A model generated the notes under the pieces. That model did not search any database, was not told where the DNA came from, and saw only the letters and a list, made by a program, of their open reading frames with translations. Shown piece after piece: positions 44,130 through 53,047 of a stretch of 64,000 bases of DNA. Numbering within the stretch: position 1 is the stretch's first letter; every line of letters begins with the position of its first letter. Position numbers and translations under genes: made by a program. Source of the DNA: Enhydrobacter aerosaccus (GTDB lineage: Bacteria > Pseudomonadota > Alphaproteobacteria > Reyranellales > Reyranellaceae); NCBI RefSeq assembly GCF_900167455.1, contig NZ_FUWJ01000001.1:434001-498000 (forward strand), in the 5' to 3' direction.

Positions 44130-45062
44130 TCAGACGAGCGGTTCGGTGTTGAAGGCTTCGAGATCGGTGGTGAGATCGGTGAACTTGCCGCCGAAGGTCG
44201 CGACCAGCGCGTCCGCGAGTGCGGCCGGCTCGCCAACCTCGATCCTGTCGACCGGGCGCGGCTGGCCGAACAGAAAGACTTCGCGGCCGCGCACGCCCAG
44301 CAACTGCCCTGTGATGCCCTTGGCCGCCGGCGCGCACAGCGCCGTGACCAGGTTGGCGACATGGTGCGCGCCGATCTTGAGCGCACGCTCTTTGTAGGTC
44401 TTCTGAGCCTCGTTGGCGGGCTGGATGACGTCGGTAACGCGGGTGCGGGCGAACGGCGCAACCGCGTTGACGGTAATGGCAGCGCGCTGCAGGTCCATCG
44501 CCGCCACGCGCGTCAGGCCGAACAATCCGGCCTTGGCGCTGGCATAGGCCGCCTGACCCAGATTGCCGTAGAGGCCGGCCGAGGAGACGATGTTGACGAT
44601 GCGGCCCCACTCATAGCCGTCCTTACCGCCCCGTCCCGCCTTGCCTTGCTCACGCATCACCGCCGAGGCCGCATTGATGAGATAGAAGGGGGCTGAGAGA
44701 TTGTTGCGGATCACCGCGTCCCAGTCGCGCGGATCGGCGCGGAAGACGAACGCATCGCGTAGGATCGCGGCGTTGTTCACGACGATGTCGAGGCCACCGA
44801 AGGTCTTCACGGCCGTATCGACCAGCAGTCGCGCCGCACCGGGCGAGGCCACGCTTTCGGTGAAGGCGACCGCCTTCTTGCCGATCGCGGACGCGATCTC
44901 GCGGGCCGGCGTCGGATCGGCGCCGTCGCCGGCGATCGAGGCACCCACGTCAGCCACGACCACGCTTGCGCCCTGAGCGGCCAGCGCCTCGGCGATGGCG
45001 CGGCCGATACCGCGGCCCGCACCGGTGACGATGGCGACGCGCCCCTCCAATGATCCCGTCAT
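44130..45062 (-). CDS. SDR family oxidoreductase, 3-hydroxyacyl-CoA dehydrogenase-like
   Basis: A 310-residue SDR, longer than classical members because of a C-terminal extension like that of the MFE-2 dehydrogenase part. TGAGRGIG (13-20), NNAAILRD, NIVSSAGLYG and YASAKAGLFG give the cofactor site and Ser-Tyr-Lys triad. It overlaps the reductase gene by ATGA and sits 13 bases before the PaaA-like gene, so it probably oxidises a hydroxyacyl-CoA or dihydrodiol formed by that oxygenase. Confidence 0.88.
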   Translation of the reverse strand: MTGSLEGRVAIVTGAGRGIGRAIAEALAAQGASVVVADVGASIAGDGADPTPAREIASAIGKKAVAFTESVASPGAARLLVDTAVKTFGGLDIVVNNAAILRDAFVFRADPRDWDAVIRNNLSAPFYLINAASAVMREQGKAGRGGKDGYEWGRIVNIVSSAGLYGNLGQAAYASAKAGLFGLTRVAAMDLQRAAITVNAVAPFARTRVTDVIQPANEAQKTYKERALKIGAHHVANLVTALCAPAAKGITGQLLGVRGREVFLFGQPRPVDRIEVGEPAALADALVATFGGKFTDLTTDLEAFNTEPLV

Positions 45063-46096
45063 AGTTCCGCTCCCGTTTTCTTGCCGGCGTTGGCCATCTC
45101 GGCCGCCGTGTAGAAGGCATCGGCATGGATATCGACGCGGCGCATGCCGCGTTCCTCGAGAAGCCGTGTCGCGGCCTCCACCATCACCGGGGGCCCGGCC
45201 AGATAGGCCTTGCAGCCGTCGAATTCGTCGAAATCGGCGGCCACGGCCTCGTGAACGAATCCGGCCCGCCGGCTGCCGCCGCTCTGCTCGCTCAACACCG
45301 GTGTGAAGTGAAGCGTATCGTGCTTGCGCGCCAGCGCCTCCAAATGCTCGACGAGGTAAAGGTCACGCTCGGTTCGGGCGCCGAAATAGAGATAGATGTG
45401 CTGCGGTAGCTTTCTGGCCAGTGCCTGCTCGACGATCGATTTGATCGGGGCCAGGCCCGAGCCGCCGGCGATCGCGATGATCGGTCCGCGATGGGCTTCG
45501 CGCAGATAGGACGTGCCGAACGGCCCTTCCACGCGCACGCTCTCGCCGATCCTGAGTTTCTTGGCGACGTAGGCGCTGGTGGTGCCACCGGGCGGGCAGC
45601 GGATATGGAACTCCAGGACGGGATCGCCCGGGATATTGGCCATCGAATAGTCGCGTGGCGCGCAGCCGTCGAAAGTCACCGAGGCGAACTGGCCAGCCGA
45701 GAAATCGAACGGCCCGCCCGAGTCGATCGCCAGGCGTACGCGCTTGATGTCGTGCGTGGCATCGTCGAGGCCGACGACCTTGCAGGAAAGGAGGCGGCGC
45801 GGGTGGACGATCAGGTCGTCCTCGTCGAGCCAGGCGACCTCCGAGTCCTCCCAAGGCACGGCGCGGCAAGCGAGGATCAGGCCACGATCCTTCTCCTCGT
45901 CGGAGAGCGCGAACTCGGAATAGCCTTCCATCGTGACCTCGCCCTTCACAAGGTGCGACTTGCAGGCACCGCAATTGCCGGACTGGCAGCCATGCGGATA
46001 AGCAACGCCGGCATCGAGCGCCGCCTCCAGGATGGTGGCGCCGACGGGCACGTCGATCGTACGCTCGGCCGAGACGATGCGGACTTTGAAGCTCAT
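45059..46096 (-). CDS. 2Fe-2S/FAD/NAD(P)H oxygenase reductase (BenC/PaaE-like)
   Basis: A 345-residue electron-transfer protein. An N-terminal plant-type ferredoxin domain (Cys37, Cys42, Cys45, Cys77) is followed by an FAD domain (RDYSMAN) and an NAD domain (IIAIAGGSGLAPIKSI, then YLAGPPVMVEAA). This order is that of BenC, XylZ and AntC. It moves electrons from NAD(P)H to an oxygenase, most likely the diiron protein at 43403. ATG 46096 begins MSFKVRIVSA. It is divergent from the MarR gene with a dyad between. Confidence 0.9.
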   Translation of the reverse strand: MSFKVRIVSAERTIDVPVGATILEAALDAGVAYPHGCQSGNCGACKSHLVKGEVTMEGYSEFALSDEEKDRGLILACRAVPWEDSEVAWLDEDDLIVHPRRLLSCKVVGLDDATHDIKRVRLAIDSGGPFDFSAGQFASVTFDGCAPRDYSMANIPGDPVLEFHIRCPPGGTTSAYVAKKLRIGESVRVEGPFGTSYLREAHRGPIIAIAGGSGLAPIKSIVEQALARKLPQHIYLYFGARTERDLYLVEHLEALARKHDTLHFTPVLSEQSGGSRRAGFVHEAVAADFDEFDGCKAYLAGPPVMVEAATRLLEERGMRRVDIHADAFYTAAEMANAGKKTGAEL

Positions 46097-46134
46097 GCCA
46101 GGATAACGCTTATGGGGATGGGAAGGAGCCGAAT

Positions 46135-46153
46135 TTGTTTGCGCCCCAAACAA
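46135..46153. promoter_or_regulatory. Probable MarR operator
   Basis: TTGTTTG and CAAACAA form a perfect inverted repeat with a 5-base spacer, in the 78-bp divergent region between the reductase gene and the marR gene. Size and position fit a MarR-dimer site that would control both directions. Confidence 0.6.
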
Positions 46154-46174
46154 TCCCCGTATACCACTCCGTCG

Positions 46175-46678
46175 ATGGCCCGTCCACCCGCTCACTCCGT
46201 TGACGAGACCGCTGTTGGGGCGCCGCCTGCGCGCCGCATCGATCGTGGCCTGCTGCCGACGCTACTGGGATATGAGCTGCGCCGCACGCAGTCGGCGGTG
46301 TTCGCGGATTTTGCCGCCACCTTCGCCGCGGCCGGCGAAACGCTGACGCCGGGGGAGTTCGGGCTCCTGGTGCTGGTCGAGCGCAATGACGGGATGAGCC
46401 AGATGGCGTTGGCGCGCGCCCTGGGCATCGACCGCTCGACGCTGGTGCCGATCCTCGATCGTCTGCAGGCGCGCGACTTGCTGGTGCGGCGCCGGTCGCC
46501 GACCGACGCGCGCACCCATGCGCTCGGCCTGACGGCGGAGGGAGAGCAGGCCGTGGCGCGCTTCACCCGGCTGGTGAAGGCGCACGAGAAGCGCATCGCG
46601 TCGGGCCTTTCGGCGGCCGAAACCCGACTGCTGATCGAGCTTCTGGAGAAGGTGCGCACGGCGGCGCGTTCGCTATAG
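46175..46678 (+). CDS. MarR family transcriptional regulator
   Basis: A 167-residue winged-helix regulator with MSQMALARALGIDRSTLVPILDRLQARDLLVRRRSPTDARTHALGLT (recognition helix and wing with the conserved DxR). MarR proteins near aromatic-CoA genes usually release DNA when they bind the CoA thioester or free acid. It is divergent from the oxygenase reductase and followed after 10 bases by the thioesterase. ATG 46175 was chosen; a longer frame continues upstream but crosses the operator dyad. Confidence 0.9.
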   Translation: MARPPAHSVDETAVGAPPARRIDRGLLPTLLGYELRRTQSAVFADFAATFAAAGETLTPGEFGLLVLVERNDGMSQMALARALGIDRSTLVPILDRLQARDLLVRRRSPTDARTHALGLTAEGEQAVARFTRLVKAHEKRIASGLSAAETRLLIELLEKVRTAARSL

Positions 46679-46688
46679 TCCGCCCGCC

Positions 46689-47165
46689 ATGACATCAGTC
46701 CATCCCGATTTCGCCCATCTTGCCGCTGCCGCCGAGACGCTGAGCGACGACCATCTTGTGGAACGCCTGCGCGCCGACGCTCCGGACGCCATCAAGACCT
46801 TGAACGGCCACCTGCTGTCGCTCGATACCGACCGCGGCGTGGCGCGCTTCCGCTTCGAGATCGTGCCGGCCTTCTGTCACTCCGGTGGGCGCATCTGCCA
46901 GGGCGGCTTCCTGACCGGCATGGTCGATTCCGCCATGGCCAACGCCGCCATCGCCAAGAGCAAGTTCACCGCCGCCGTGCCGACGCTGGAATTGAAGATC
47001 AGCTTCTTCGAGGCGATGGGCCCGGGCATCGTCTTCGCCGAGGGCCGCGTCATGCGCTGGGGCGGCTCGATCGGCTTCCTCGACGGCGATTTGCGGGACG
47101 AGAAGGGCCGGCTCCTCGTCCACGCGACCTCGACCATCAAGATCGTGCGACCGAAGGCGAAGTAG
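46689..47165 (+). CDS. PaaI-type hotdog-fold thioesterase
   Basis: A 158-residue single hotdog domain: GGRICQGGFLTGMVDSAMANAAI matches the active-site helix region of PaaI thioesterases (Gly-Gly and Asp), followed by PTLELKISFFEA and LLVHATSTIKIV. PaaI-like enzymes hydrolyse stalled ring-hydroxylated CoA esters, a proof-reading role in phenylacetate breakdown. Its place beside the MarR and PaaA-like genes supports that role here. Confidence 0.88.
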   Translation: MTSVHPDFAHLAAAAETLSDDHLVERLRADAPDAIKTLNGHLLSLDTDRGVARFRFEIVPAFCHSGGRICQGGFLTGMVDSAMANAAIAKSKFTAAVPTLELKISFFEAMGPGIVFAEGRVMRWGGSIGFLDGDLRDEKGRLLVHATSTIKIVRPKAK

Positions 47166-47195
47166 GATTGCGGACGGGCCTGCGCCCACCTGTGA

Positions 47196-48089
47196 TCATG
47201 TGCCGTCGGAAACGACGCTGAGCCAATGCTCGGCAATCTGGCGGCGAGTCGCGAACCAGACGGCGCCCTTTTGGCGCATATGGCCGACGATGCGATCGAG
47301 GGCGGCGATGCGGCCGGGGCGGCCGATCATGCGCAGGTGCAGGCCGATCGACATCATCTTCGGATGCCGCTCACCCTCTGACCACAGCGCGTCGAAGGCG
47401 TCGGTTGTGTACTCGGCGAAGTCGCGCGCCGTGACGAAGCGGTGGAAGCCCTGGTGATAGTGCATGTCGTTGGTATCGAAGCTGTAGGGGATCACCAGGT
47501 GCTTCTTTTCGGACACCGTGACGAAGAAGGGCAGGTCGTCGGAATAGTCGTCGCTGTCGTAGAGAAAGCCGCCTTCCTCGACCAGCAGCCGTCGCGTGTT
47601 GGGCGAGGGCGTCGAGCGCGTATGCCAACCGACCGGGCGGTGACCGGCGATCTCCGTCAGGACCGCGACGGTCCTGGCGATGGCTTCGCGCTCCTCGGCC
47701 TCTGCCATGTGGGCATGCTTCTCCCAGCGCCAGCCATGGCAGGAGATCTCGTGGCCGCGTGAGACGGCGTCGCGGATCAGCCAAGGCGAGCGTTCAGCCG
47801 CCTTGCCGCAGGCGCTGACGGTGGCAGCGACGCCCAGCCGCTCGAGCGTGTCGGCGATCCGCCACCACGCCGCCTTGGTGCCGTACTCGAAGTGCGATTC
47901 CATGCAGCGGTCGGGCACGCCGGCCACCTCGTCGGTGACCTCGTAGACCTTCTCGTTGAACGCGTCGCCGTCGGACAGCGACATCTCCGCGCCTTCCTCG
48001 AAGTTGATGACGAAGGAGACGGCGACGCGGGCGGCGCCTGGCCACTGCGGGTCGGGCGGCGTTCGGCCATAGCCCTTGAGGTCGCGCAT
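47196..48089 (-). CDS. Polysaccharide deacetylase family protein, PuuE-like allantoinase
   Basis: A 297-residue NodB-fold protein of the PuuE/cytosolic group. Landmarks are VSFVINFEEGAEMSLSDGD at the start, GHEISCHGWRWE, the conserved RPVGWHTRSTPSPNTRRLL and SIGLHLRMIGRPGRI. PuuE is a metal-independent allantoinase that hydrolyses allantoin. Next to it is a hydantoin/allantoin-racemase homologue and an amidohydrolase, so ureide or cyclic amide breakdown is the best guess. Confidence 0.85.
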   Translation of the reverse strand: MRDLKGYGRTPPDPQWPGAARVAVSFVINFEEGAEMSLSDGDAFNEKVYEVTDEVAGVPDRCMESHFEYGTKAAWWRIADTLERLGVAATVSACGKAAERSPWLIRDAVSRGHEISCHGWRWEKHAHMAEAEEREAIARTVAVLTEIAGHRPVGWHTRSTPSPNTRRLLVEEGGFLYDSDDYSDDLPFFVTVSEKKHLVIPYSFDTNDMHYHQGFHRFVTARDFAEYTTDAFDALWSEGERHPKMMSIGLHLRMIGRPGRIAALDRIVGHMRQKGAVWFATRRQIAEHWLSVVSDGT

Positions 48090-48096
48090 GGCCTGG

Positions 48097-48846
48097 TCAG
48101 GCGTCCTTGTGAGCGATCACCGCCGCGAGTGCGGGGCTGAGGCCGGTCGAGTCCTTCGGTCCCGGCCGGCGGTAGGTGCCGGCGATCGCCTTGCGCGGAT
48201 TGAGCCGCACCAGCCCCTCGGCCATGGCGACCGCTGCCTGGATGCCGTCGACCAGCGGCACCGGCACACGGTCGCCGATCCTGTTGCCGAGGCCGGCGAG
48301 CGGGGCGCCCGCCAGGATCACCACGTCGGCACCGTCCTGGCTCACCGTGCGGTTGGCGAGATCGACCAGCTTCTGTTCCTTCTCGTCCTGCACGTCGTTG
48401 ATGGAGACGAATGGCTCGTCGAGCATGCGGATGGAGGCGCAGCGTCCGGACATGCCGTGCCAGGCGACGATTTCGGCGAACCACGGCTCCAGCGCCTTGG
48501 CGAAGCTGACGATCGAGAACGACCGGCCAAGCGTGCAGGCGACCAGCATCGCCGCTTCCGCCATGCCGACGACCGGGAAATCGAACAGCTCGCGCGCGCC
48601 GCCCAGGCCCGGGTCGCCGAACGCCGCGACGATGGCCGCGTCGAAGGTGCCGCGCTTCTCCGCCAGCATTTCCAGCAGCACCGCGCTGCCGATCGCCGCC
48701 TCGGCGCGGGTGGCGATATAGGGCACGCCGCGCGGCGCGGTCATCGGCATCAGCTCGGTCCCGGGACCGGCGACGAGATTTCCAGAGGCGAGCAGGCGGT
48801 CGGTGACGCCGGTCGAGGTGTTGGGATTGGCGACGAGGATTTTCAT
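48097..48846 (-). CDS. Asp/Glu/hydantoin racemase family protein lacking the usual cysteines
   Basis: A 249-residue protein that begins MKILVANPNTSTGVTDRLL, as hydantoin and allantoin racemases do. The two conserved cysteines that act as acid/base are normally in ACFGDPG and LGCAGMA. Here the segments read VAAFGDPG (Ala75) and LAGAPLAG (Gly180). Both residues are missing, so normal racemisation is doubtful; it may have another role or mechanism. It sits 7 bases upstream of the PuuE-like gene. Confidence 0.85.
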   Translation of the reverse strand: MKILVANPNTSTGVTDRLLASGNLVAGPGTELMPMTAPRGVPYIATRAEAAIGSAVLLEMLAEKRGTFDAAIVAAFGDPGLGGARELFDFPVVGMAEAAMLVACTLGRSFSIVSFAKALEPWFAEIVAWHGMSGRCASIRMLDEPFVSINDVQDEKEQKLVDLANRTVSQDGADVVILAGAPLAGLGNRIGDRVPVPLVDGIQAAVAMAEGLVRLNPRKAIAGTYRRPGPKDSTGLSPALAAVIAHKDA

Positions 48847-48894
48847 GATGGAAGTCTACCGTCCGAAGCGAGGAACAAGCGAGAGCGGTGGATG

Positions 48895-50253
48895 TCAGGC
48901 GATGGGCTGGCGGCCGGCGCGTTGCCACAGGGCATTCGCCCGGCTCTGCGCCTCGGCCACGATGGCATCGCCATCGGCGAGCGTCAGTCGCCCGTCCGCC
49001 AGCACGACGCGGCCATCGACGATCACGGTATCGACGTCGCGTCCGGAAGCGCTGTGGACCAGCACGCCGTAGCCGTCGACCATGGGGGCGAGGGTGGGTG
49101 AGCGGCTGTCCAGCAGGACGATGTCGGCGCGCTTGCCGACTTCCAGCGAGCCGACCTTGTCGCCGAGCCCGATCGCCTCGGCGCCTTCGCGCGTGCCCCA
49201 GTCGAGCACGGTGCGGGCATCGAGCACGTTGCCCTGGCGGTTGATGCGCTGCATGGAGATGGCCCAGCGCATCGCCTCGATCATGTCGCCCGAGAAGGTG
49301 TCGGTGCACAGCGCGATGCGGGCGCCGGCTTCCTTGAGTTCCATGATGGGAGCGATACGGCCGCCCTTGGCGTTGCCGATCGGGGCGTGGGCCACCGTCA
49401 TCCTCGATTTGCCGCAAAGCTCGATGTCGGCCCGATCCATATGGATGCAGTGCGCAGCGATCAGCCGGTCGTTCAGCAAACCCAGCTTGTCCATGAGCTG
49501 CGGCGGCGTAAGGCCGGTCCGCTCCTTCACGGCCGTAATCTCGGCGGGAAGCTGCGACAGGTGCGTATGGATATTGCCGCCATGTGCATCGGCCAATTTC
49601 TTGACCTCGCGCAGGAGATCGTCCGAGCAGGTATCGGGTGCATGCGGTGCCCAGTCACAGCGGATGCGGCCCTCGTCGTGGCCGTTCCATCTCGCGATCA
49701 ATTCAGCATTCTCGCGCAGGCTCGCCTCGCCGATGGAGCGGCTGTAAGTGTGCTTGCCGGTCGCCAGCGCGCCCGGCTCGGCATCGTGGACGCGGCCGGC
49801 AATGACGGCACGCAGGCCGAGTTCGGCGGCGGCGCGCGCCAGCGCCGAGGGATAGCGATAGAAGTCGACGACGGTGGTGCAGCCGGCCCGCAGCAGCTCG
49901 TACATGCCGAGGCGGGACAGCGCGTAGGCGTCCTCCTCGGTCAGCCAATGGCCCTGCGGAATGCCGGGGGTGTACATCGGCGCGAAGCCGATATCCTCGA
50001 TCATGCCGCGCGTGATCATCAGCGGCGTATGGTTATGCACGTTGACCAGCCCGGCCATGGCGATGCGACCCTTGCCGGGGAGGCTCTCGGCAGCGCGCCA
50101 GCGCTGGGCGATCTCGGTCGCGGGACCGAGATCGACGATGGCGCGATCCCGCACGGCAATCGCTCCGTCGTGCAGGATCGTGCCCTTGGCGTCGAGGGTG
50201 AGAATGAGGTCCGCGCCGACCAGCAGGTCGCAGGGAGCCGGTTCCTGGGTCAT
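48895..50253 (-). CDS. Amidohydrolase family protein (cytosine/guanine deaminase-like, TrzA/AtzA group)
   Basis: A 452-residue metal-dependent hydrolase. Metal ligands appear as NVHNHTP (His73, His75), NIHTHLSQ, IAAHCIHMD and the catalytic CTDTFSGD. The C-terminal DTVIVDGRVVLADGR closes the small beta-sandwich typical of this subtype. It removes amino or halide groups from heterocycles such as 8-oxoguanine or s-triazines. The gene is 3 bases after an ABC permease, so the importer probably brings its substrate. Confidence 0.9.
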   Translation of the reverse strand: MTQEPAPCDLLVGADLILTLDAKGTILHDGAIAVRDRAIVDLGPATEIAQRWRAAESLPGKGRIAMAGLVNVHNHTPLMITRGMIEDIGFAPMYTPGIPQGHWLTEEDAYALSRLGMYELLRAGCTTVVDFYRYPSALARAAAELGLRAVIAGRVHDAEPGALATGKHTYSRSIGEASLRENAELIARWNGHDEGRIRCDWAPHAPDTCSDDLLREVKKLADAHGGNIHTHLSQLPAEITAVKERTGLTPPQLMDKLGLLNDRLIAAHCIHMDRADIELCGKSRMTVAHAPIGNAKGGRIAPIMELKEAGARIALCTDTFSGDMIEAMRWAISMQRINRQGNVLDARTVLDWGTREGAEAIGLGDKVGSLEVGKRADIVLLDSRSPTLAPMVDGYGVLVHSASGRDVDTVIVDGRVVLADGRLTLADGDAIVAEAQSRANALWQRAGRQPIA

Positions 50254-50256
50254 GTC

Positions 50257-51057
50257 CTAGAACTCCGCAAGCTTGCGCAGGCCGACCAGCCGATCGCTGA
50301 CGATCAGCGCCAGGATCGCCAGCAGCACCAGGCCGGTCGAGATGGCGGCGATGGTTGGGTCGGGATTCTCTTCGACATACTGGAGCATCTGGATCGGCAG
50401 CGTCTTGGTCCAGGCGTCGGTGAAGAAGATCGAGATGGGGTAATTGTCCATCGAGGCGAGGAAGGCGAACATGCCCGAGGTGATGAAGGCCGGCGCCAGT
50501 GCCGGCACCAGGACGCGCAGCAGCGCCATGGGATAGGAACATCCCAGCGTCCGCGCGGCATCGATCAGAGAGAAGTCGAACAGCGACAACGCTCCCAGCA
50601 CCGTGCGCACGACGTAGGGGAGTGTGATCACGACATGGGCGACCAGCAGGCTTGCATAGGCATCGCGCAGGCCGGCCGCCTTGAAGCCCTGCAGCATGGC
50701 GATGCCGACCACCAGCCCGGGCAGCATCAGCGGCGAGACCAGGAAAGTCGAGATCGAGTCCCGGCCAGGAAAGCGACCGCGCACCAGGGCGATGGCGCAA
50801 AGCGTGCCCAGCGCCAGGGCGACGGCGGTCGAGAAGGCGGCGACCTCGAGGGAGGTGACGAGCGACGGCAGCAGGCCGCGCGTGTTGGCGAGGCGCTGGT
50901 ACCAGCGCAGAGACCAGTCGGGCGGCGGCAGTGTGAACACGCTCGACGAGCCGAACGACACTGCCACGGTGACGACCAGCGGAGTCATCAGGAAGACGAC
51001 CGTGACGAGGGCGGCGACCCACATCAGGGCGCGGGCGGCGGTCTCCAGCGGCGTCAT
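50257..51057 (-). CDS. ABC transporter permease (PotC-like)
   Basis: A 266-residue inner-membrane protein with about six helices and the coupling loop LIDAARTLGCSYPMALLRVLVPALAPAF. It belongs to the spermidine/putrescine-type permeases. It overlaps the PotB-like gene by ATGA. Substrate is unknown; the operon suggests a nitrogen compound processed by the amidohydrolase. Confidence 0.9.
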   Translation of the reverse strand: MTPLETAARALMWVAALVTVVFLMTPLVVTVAVSFGSSSVFTLPPPDWSLRWYQRLANTRGLLPSLVTSLEVAAFSTAVALALGTLCAIALVRGRFPGRDSISTFLVSPLMLPGLVVGIAMLQGFKAAGLRDAYASLLVAHVVITLPYVVRTVLGALSLFDFSLIDAARTLGCSYPMALLRVLVPALAPAFITSGMFAFLASMDNYPISIFFTDAWTKTLPIQMLQYVEENPDPTIAAISTGLVLLAILALIVSDRLVGLRKLAEF

Positions 51058-51884
51058 TCGGTCGATCCCAGCCGCCGCGCCAGCCAGCTCGAGGCGACCA
51101 CGACGGCGATCGCCAGCGCCAGCAGGATCACGGCCGTCGTCGAGCCGAGTTGCTCGTTGCGCATGAACAGGAACGAGCGACCGGTGAGCGTCGACAGCGT
51201 CTGGAAGCGATCGCCGATCAGGAGCGATGGGATCACGTACATCGACACGCTCATCGAGAAGACGAAGGCGACGCCGGACACGACGCCGGGCAGGGTGAGC
51301 GGGAAGGTGATGCGGACGAAGCGATAGGAAGGCGTGGCTCCCAGGGTGGCGCCGGCCTCCGACAGTCGGGGATCGATCAGCTTCACCACCGAATAGATCG
51401 GCAGGATCATGAAGGGCAGGAAGATGTTGGCGGCGCCCAGCACCAGCCCCGCCTCGGTGAAGAGCAGGCGCTGCGGTTCGTCCCAGATTCCGAGGGCCAC
51501 GAGGAATTGCGAAACCACGCCATCGCGGCGCAGCACGATCTGCCAGGCGAAGGCCTTGACCACGACGCCGACCGACAGAGGCAGGATGATCGCCACCAGC
51601 ATCGCGATCTGCATCGCCGTGCCTGCTCGGGCGAGGGCGAAGCCGGCCGGATAACCGATCGCCAGGCACACCACCGTCACCCAGAGCGCGCTGCCCAGCG
51701 TGTTGCCAATCACGCGCCAGTTGAACGGGTCGCCGAAGAATTCGGTGTAAGGCTGCAGGGTGAGGCCGGCCGGGCCGCTGAAGCTCTTGGCCAGCAGCCA
51801 GCCCAGCGGCAGGGCATAGAGCAGCGTCAGGTAGAGGACGGCCGGCGCCGCCAGCAGCACGACAGGATCGCGCAGGGCCTTCAT
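51054..51884 (-). CDS. ABC transporter permease (PotB-like)
   Basis: A 276-residue permease with six helices and the coupling loop LSEAGATLGATPSYRFVRITFPLTLPGV. It pairs with the PotC-like protein. Its start overlaps the ATPase stop, and its stop overlaps the PotC start, by 4 bases each. Confidence 0.9.
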   Translation of the reverse strand: MKALRDPVVLLAAPAVLYLTLLYALPLGWLLAKSFSGPAGLTLQPYTEFFGDPFNWRVIGNTLGSALWVTVVCLAIGYPAGFALARAGTAMQIAMLVAIILPLSVGVVVKAFAWQIVLRRDGVVSQFLVALGIWDEPQRLLFTEAGLVLGAANIFLPFMILPIYSVVKLIDPRLSEAGATLGATPSYRFVRITFPLTLPGVVSGVAFVFSMSVSMYVIPSLLIGDRFQTLSTLTGRSFLFMRNEQLGSTTAVILLALAIAVVVASSWLARRLGSTE

Positions 51885-52957
51885 GACGCGGGCGCCGGAT
51901 AGATCAGCGTGTCGGCCACCGCCCAGCCGAGCTTCAGTTCGGTGCCTGGTGCTGGGACGCCGTGCGGCAGGTCGGCGGTCTCGACCATCAGCCGATCGCC
52001 CTCCGCCGCTTCGAAGTGGAGCTGGACCTTGGAACCCTGGAACACCGCGTCGCGCAGGCGGGCGGCGAAGGCGAAGTCGCCGGCGGGCTCGACCTTGATG
52101 CGCTCGGGCCGGACCGCCAGCAGCACCTTGGCGCCCGGCACGAAATTGCCGTGGGCGCGCAGCGGACCGAAGGCCGTGTCGACGGCGACAGTCGTGCCGT
52201 CCTGAGCCGTAACAGTCCCGGCAAGCATGGTCGAAAGGCCGACGAACTCCAGGGCGAAGGCGGTCGCAGGGCGGCGATAGATCGCTTCCGGCGCATCGAA
52301 CTGTTCGATCGCGCCGCGATTCATCACGGCGATTCGGTCCGACATGGTGAGCGCCTCGTCCTGGTCGTGGGTCACGAACACCGAGGTCGTGCCCAGCTCC
52401 CGCAGCAGCCGACGCAGGTCGATCTGCATGGTCTCGCGCAGCTTGCGGTCGAGGGCCGAGAATGGCTCGTCGAGCAGCAGCAGCTTGGGACGTACCGCCA
52501 GCGCGCGCGCGACCGCGACGCGCTGCTGCTGCCCGCCGGAGAGCGCCCGCACCGAGCGGTCGGCGAGAGCCGACAGATGCACCAGTTCGAGGAACTGCGT
52601 CACCGCCTCGCGCGTCTCGGCGGCAGCCCTTCGTCGCGCCTTCAGGCCGAAGGCGACATTCTCCGCCACGGTGAGGTGCGGGAAGAGGGCATAGTTCTGG
52701 AACACCACGCCGACGTCGCGCCGGTGAGGCGGTTTGGCCGTGATGTCCTCGCCGTCCAGTTTCACGGTGCCGCGGTCGAGGCCCAGCAGCCCCGCGACGG
52801 CGCGCAGCAAAGTGGTCTTGCCGCAACCTGACGGACCCAGCAGCGACACGAATTCGCCCTGTGCCACGCGGAGGTCCACACCGCCCAGAACCGTGACAGC
52901 ACCGAAGGACTTTTCGGCGCCCGACACGTCGAGGAAGGAGGAATGAGCCATGATCAT
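51881..52957 (-). CDS. ABC transporter ATP-binding protein (PotA-like)
   Basis: A 358-residue ATPase: Walker A GPSGCGKTT, Q-loop VFQNYALFPHLT, signature [15 protein letters not shown], Walker B LLLDEPFSALDRKLRE and a C-terminal TOBE-type regulatory domain (from about residue 240). It powers the PotBC-like permease pair. ATG 52957 or 52951 could be the start. Confidence 0.92.
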   Translation of the reverse strand: MIMAHSSFLDVSGAEKSFGAVTVLGGVDLRVAQGEFVSLLGPSGCGKTTLLRAVAGLLGLDRGTVKLDGEDITAKPPHRRDVGVVFQNYALFPHLTVAENVAFGLKARRRAAAETREAVTQFLELVHLSALADRSVRALSGGQQQRVAVARALAVRPKLLLLDEPFSALDRKLRETMQIDLRRLLRELGTTSVFVTHDQDEALTMSDRIAVMNRGAIEQFDAPEAIYRRPATAFALEFVGLSTMLAGTVTAQDGTTVAVDTAFGPLRAHGNFVPGAKVLLAVRPERIKVEPAGDFAFAARLRDAVFQGSKVQLHFEAAEGDRLMVETADLPHGVPAPGTELKLGWAVADTLIYPAPAS

Positions 52958-53047
52958 GCCGGAAGCGGAAGCTGGTCGCGGCGCGAAATCGTCATGCGCT
53001 TGCGCGGATGCGCCGATCGGGCGGCGACGCTCTTCCTGGCGAAGCGC

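Noticed and set aside
47777..49417. 546-codon minus-strand frame
   Set aside because: It is out of frame with the racemase and amidohydrolase genes that are clearly coded on the same strand.
49387..51327. 646-codon open frame on the plus strand
   Set aside because: It is antisense to the amidohydrolase and permease genes. The translation is rich in Arg, Gln and His with no domain, as expected for a GC-rich shadow frame.
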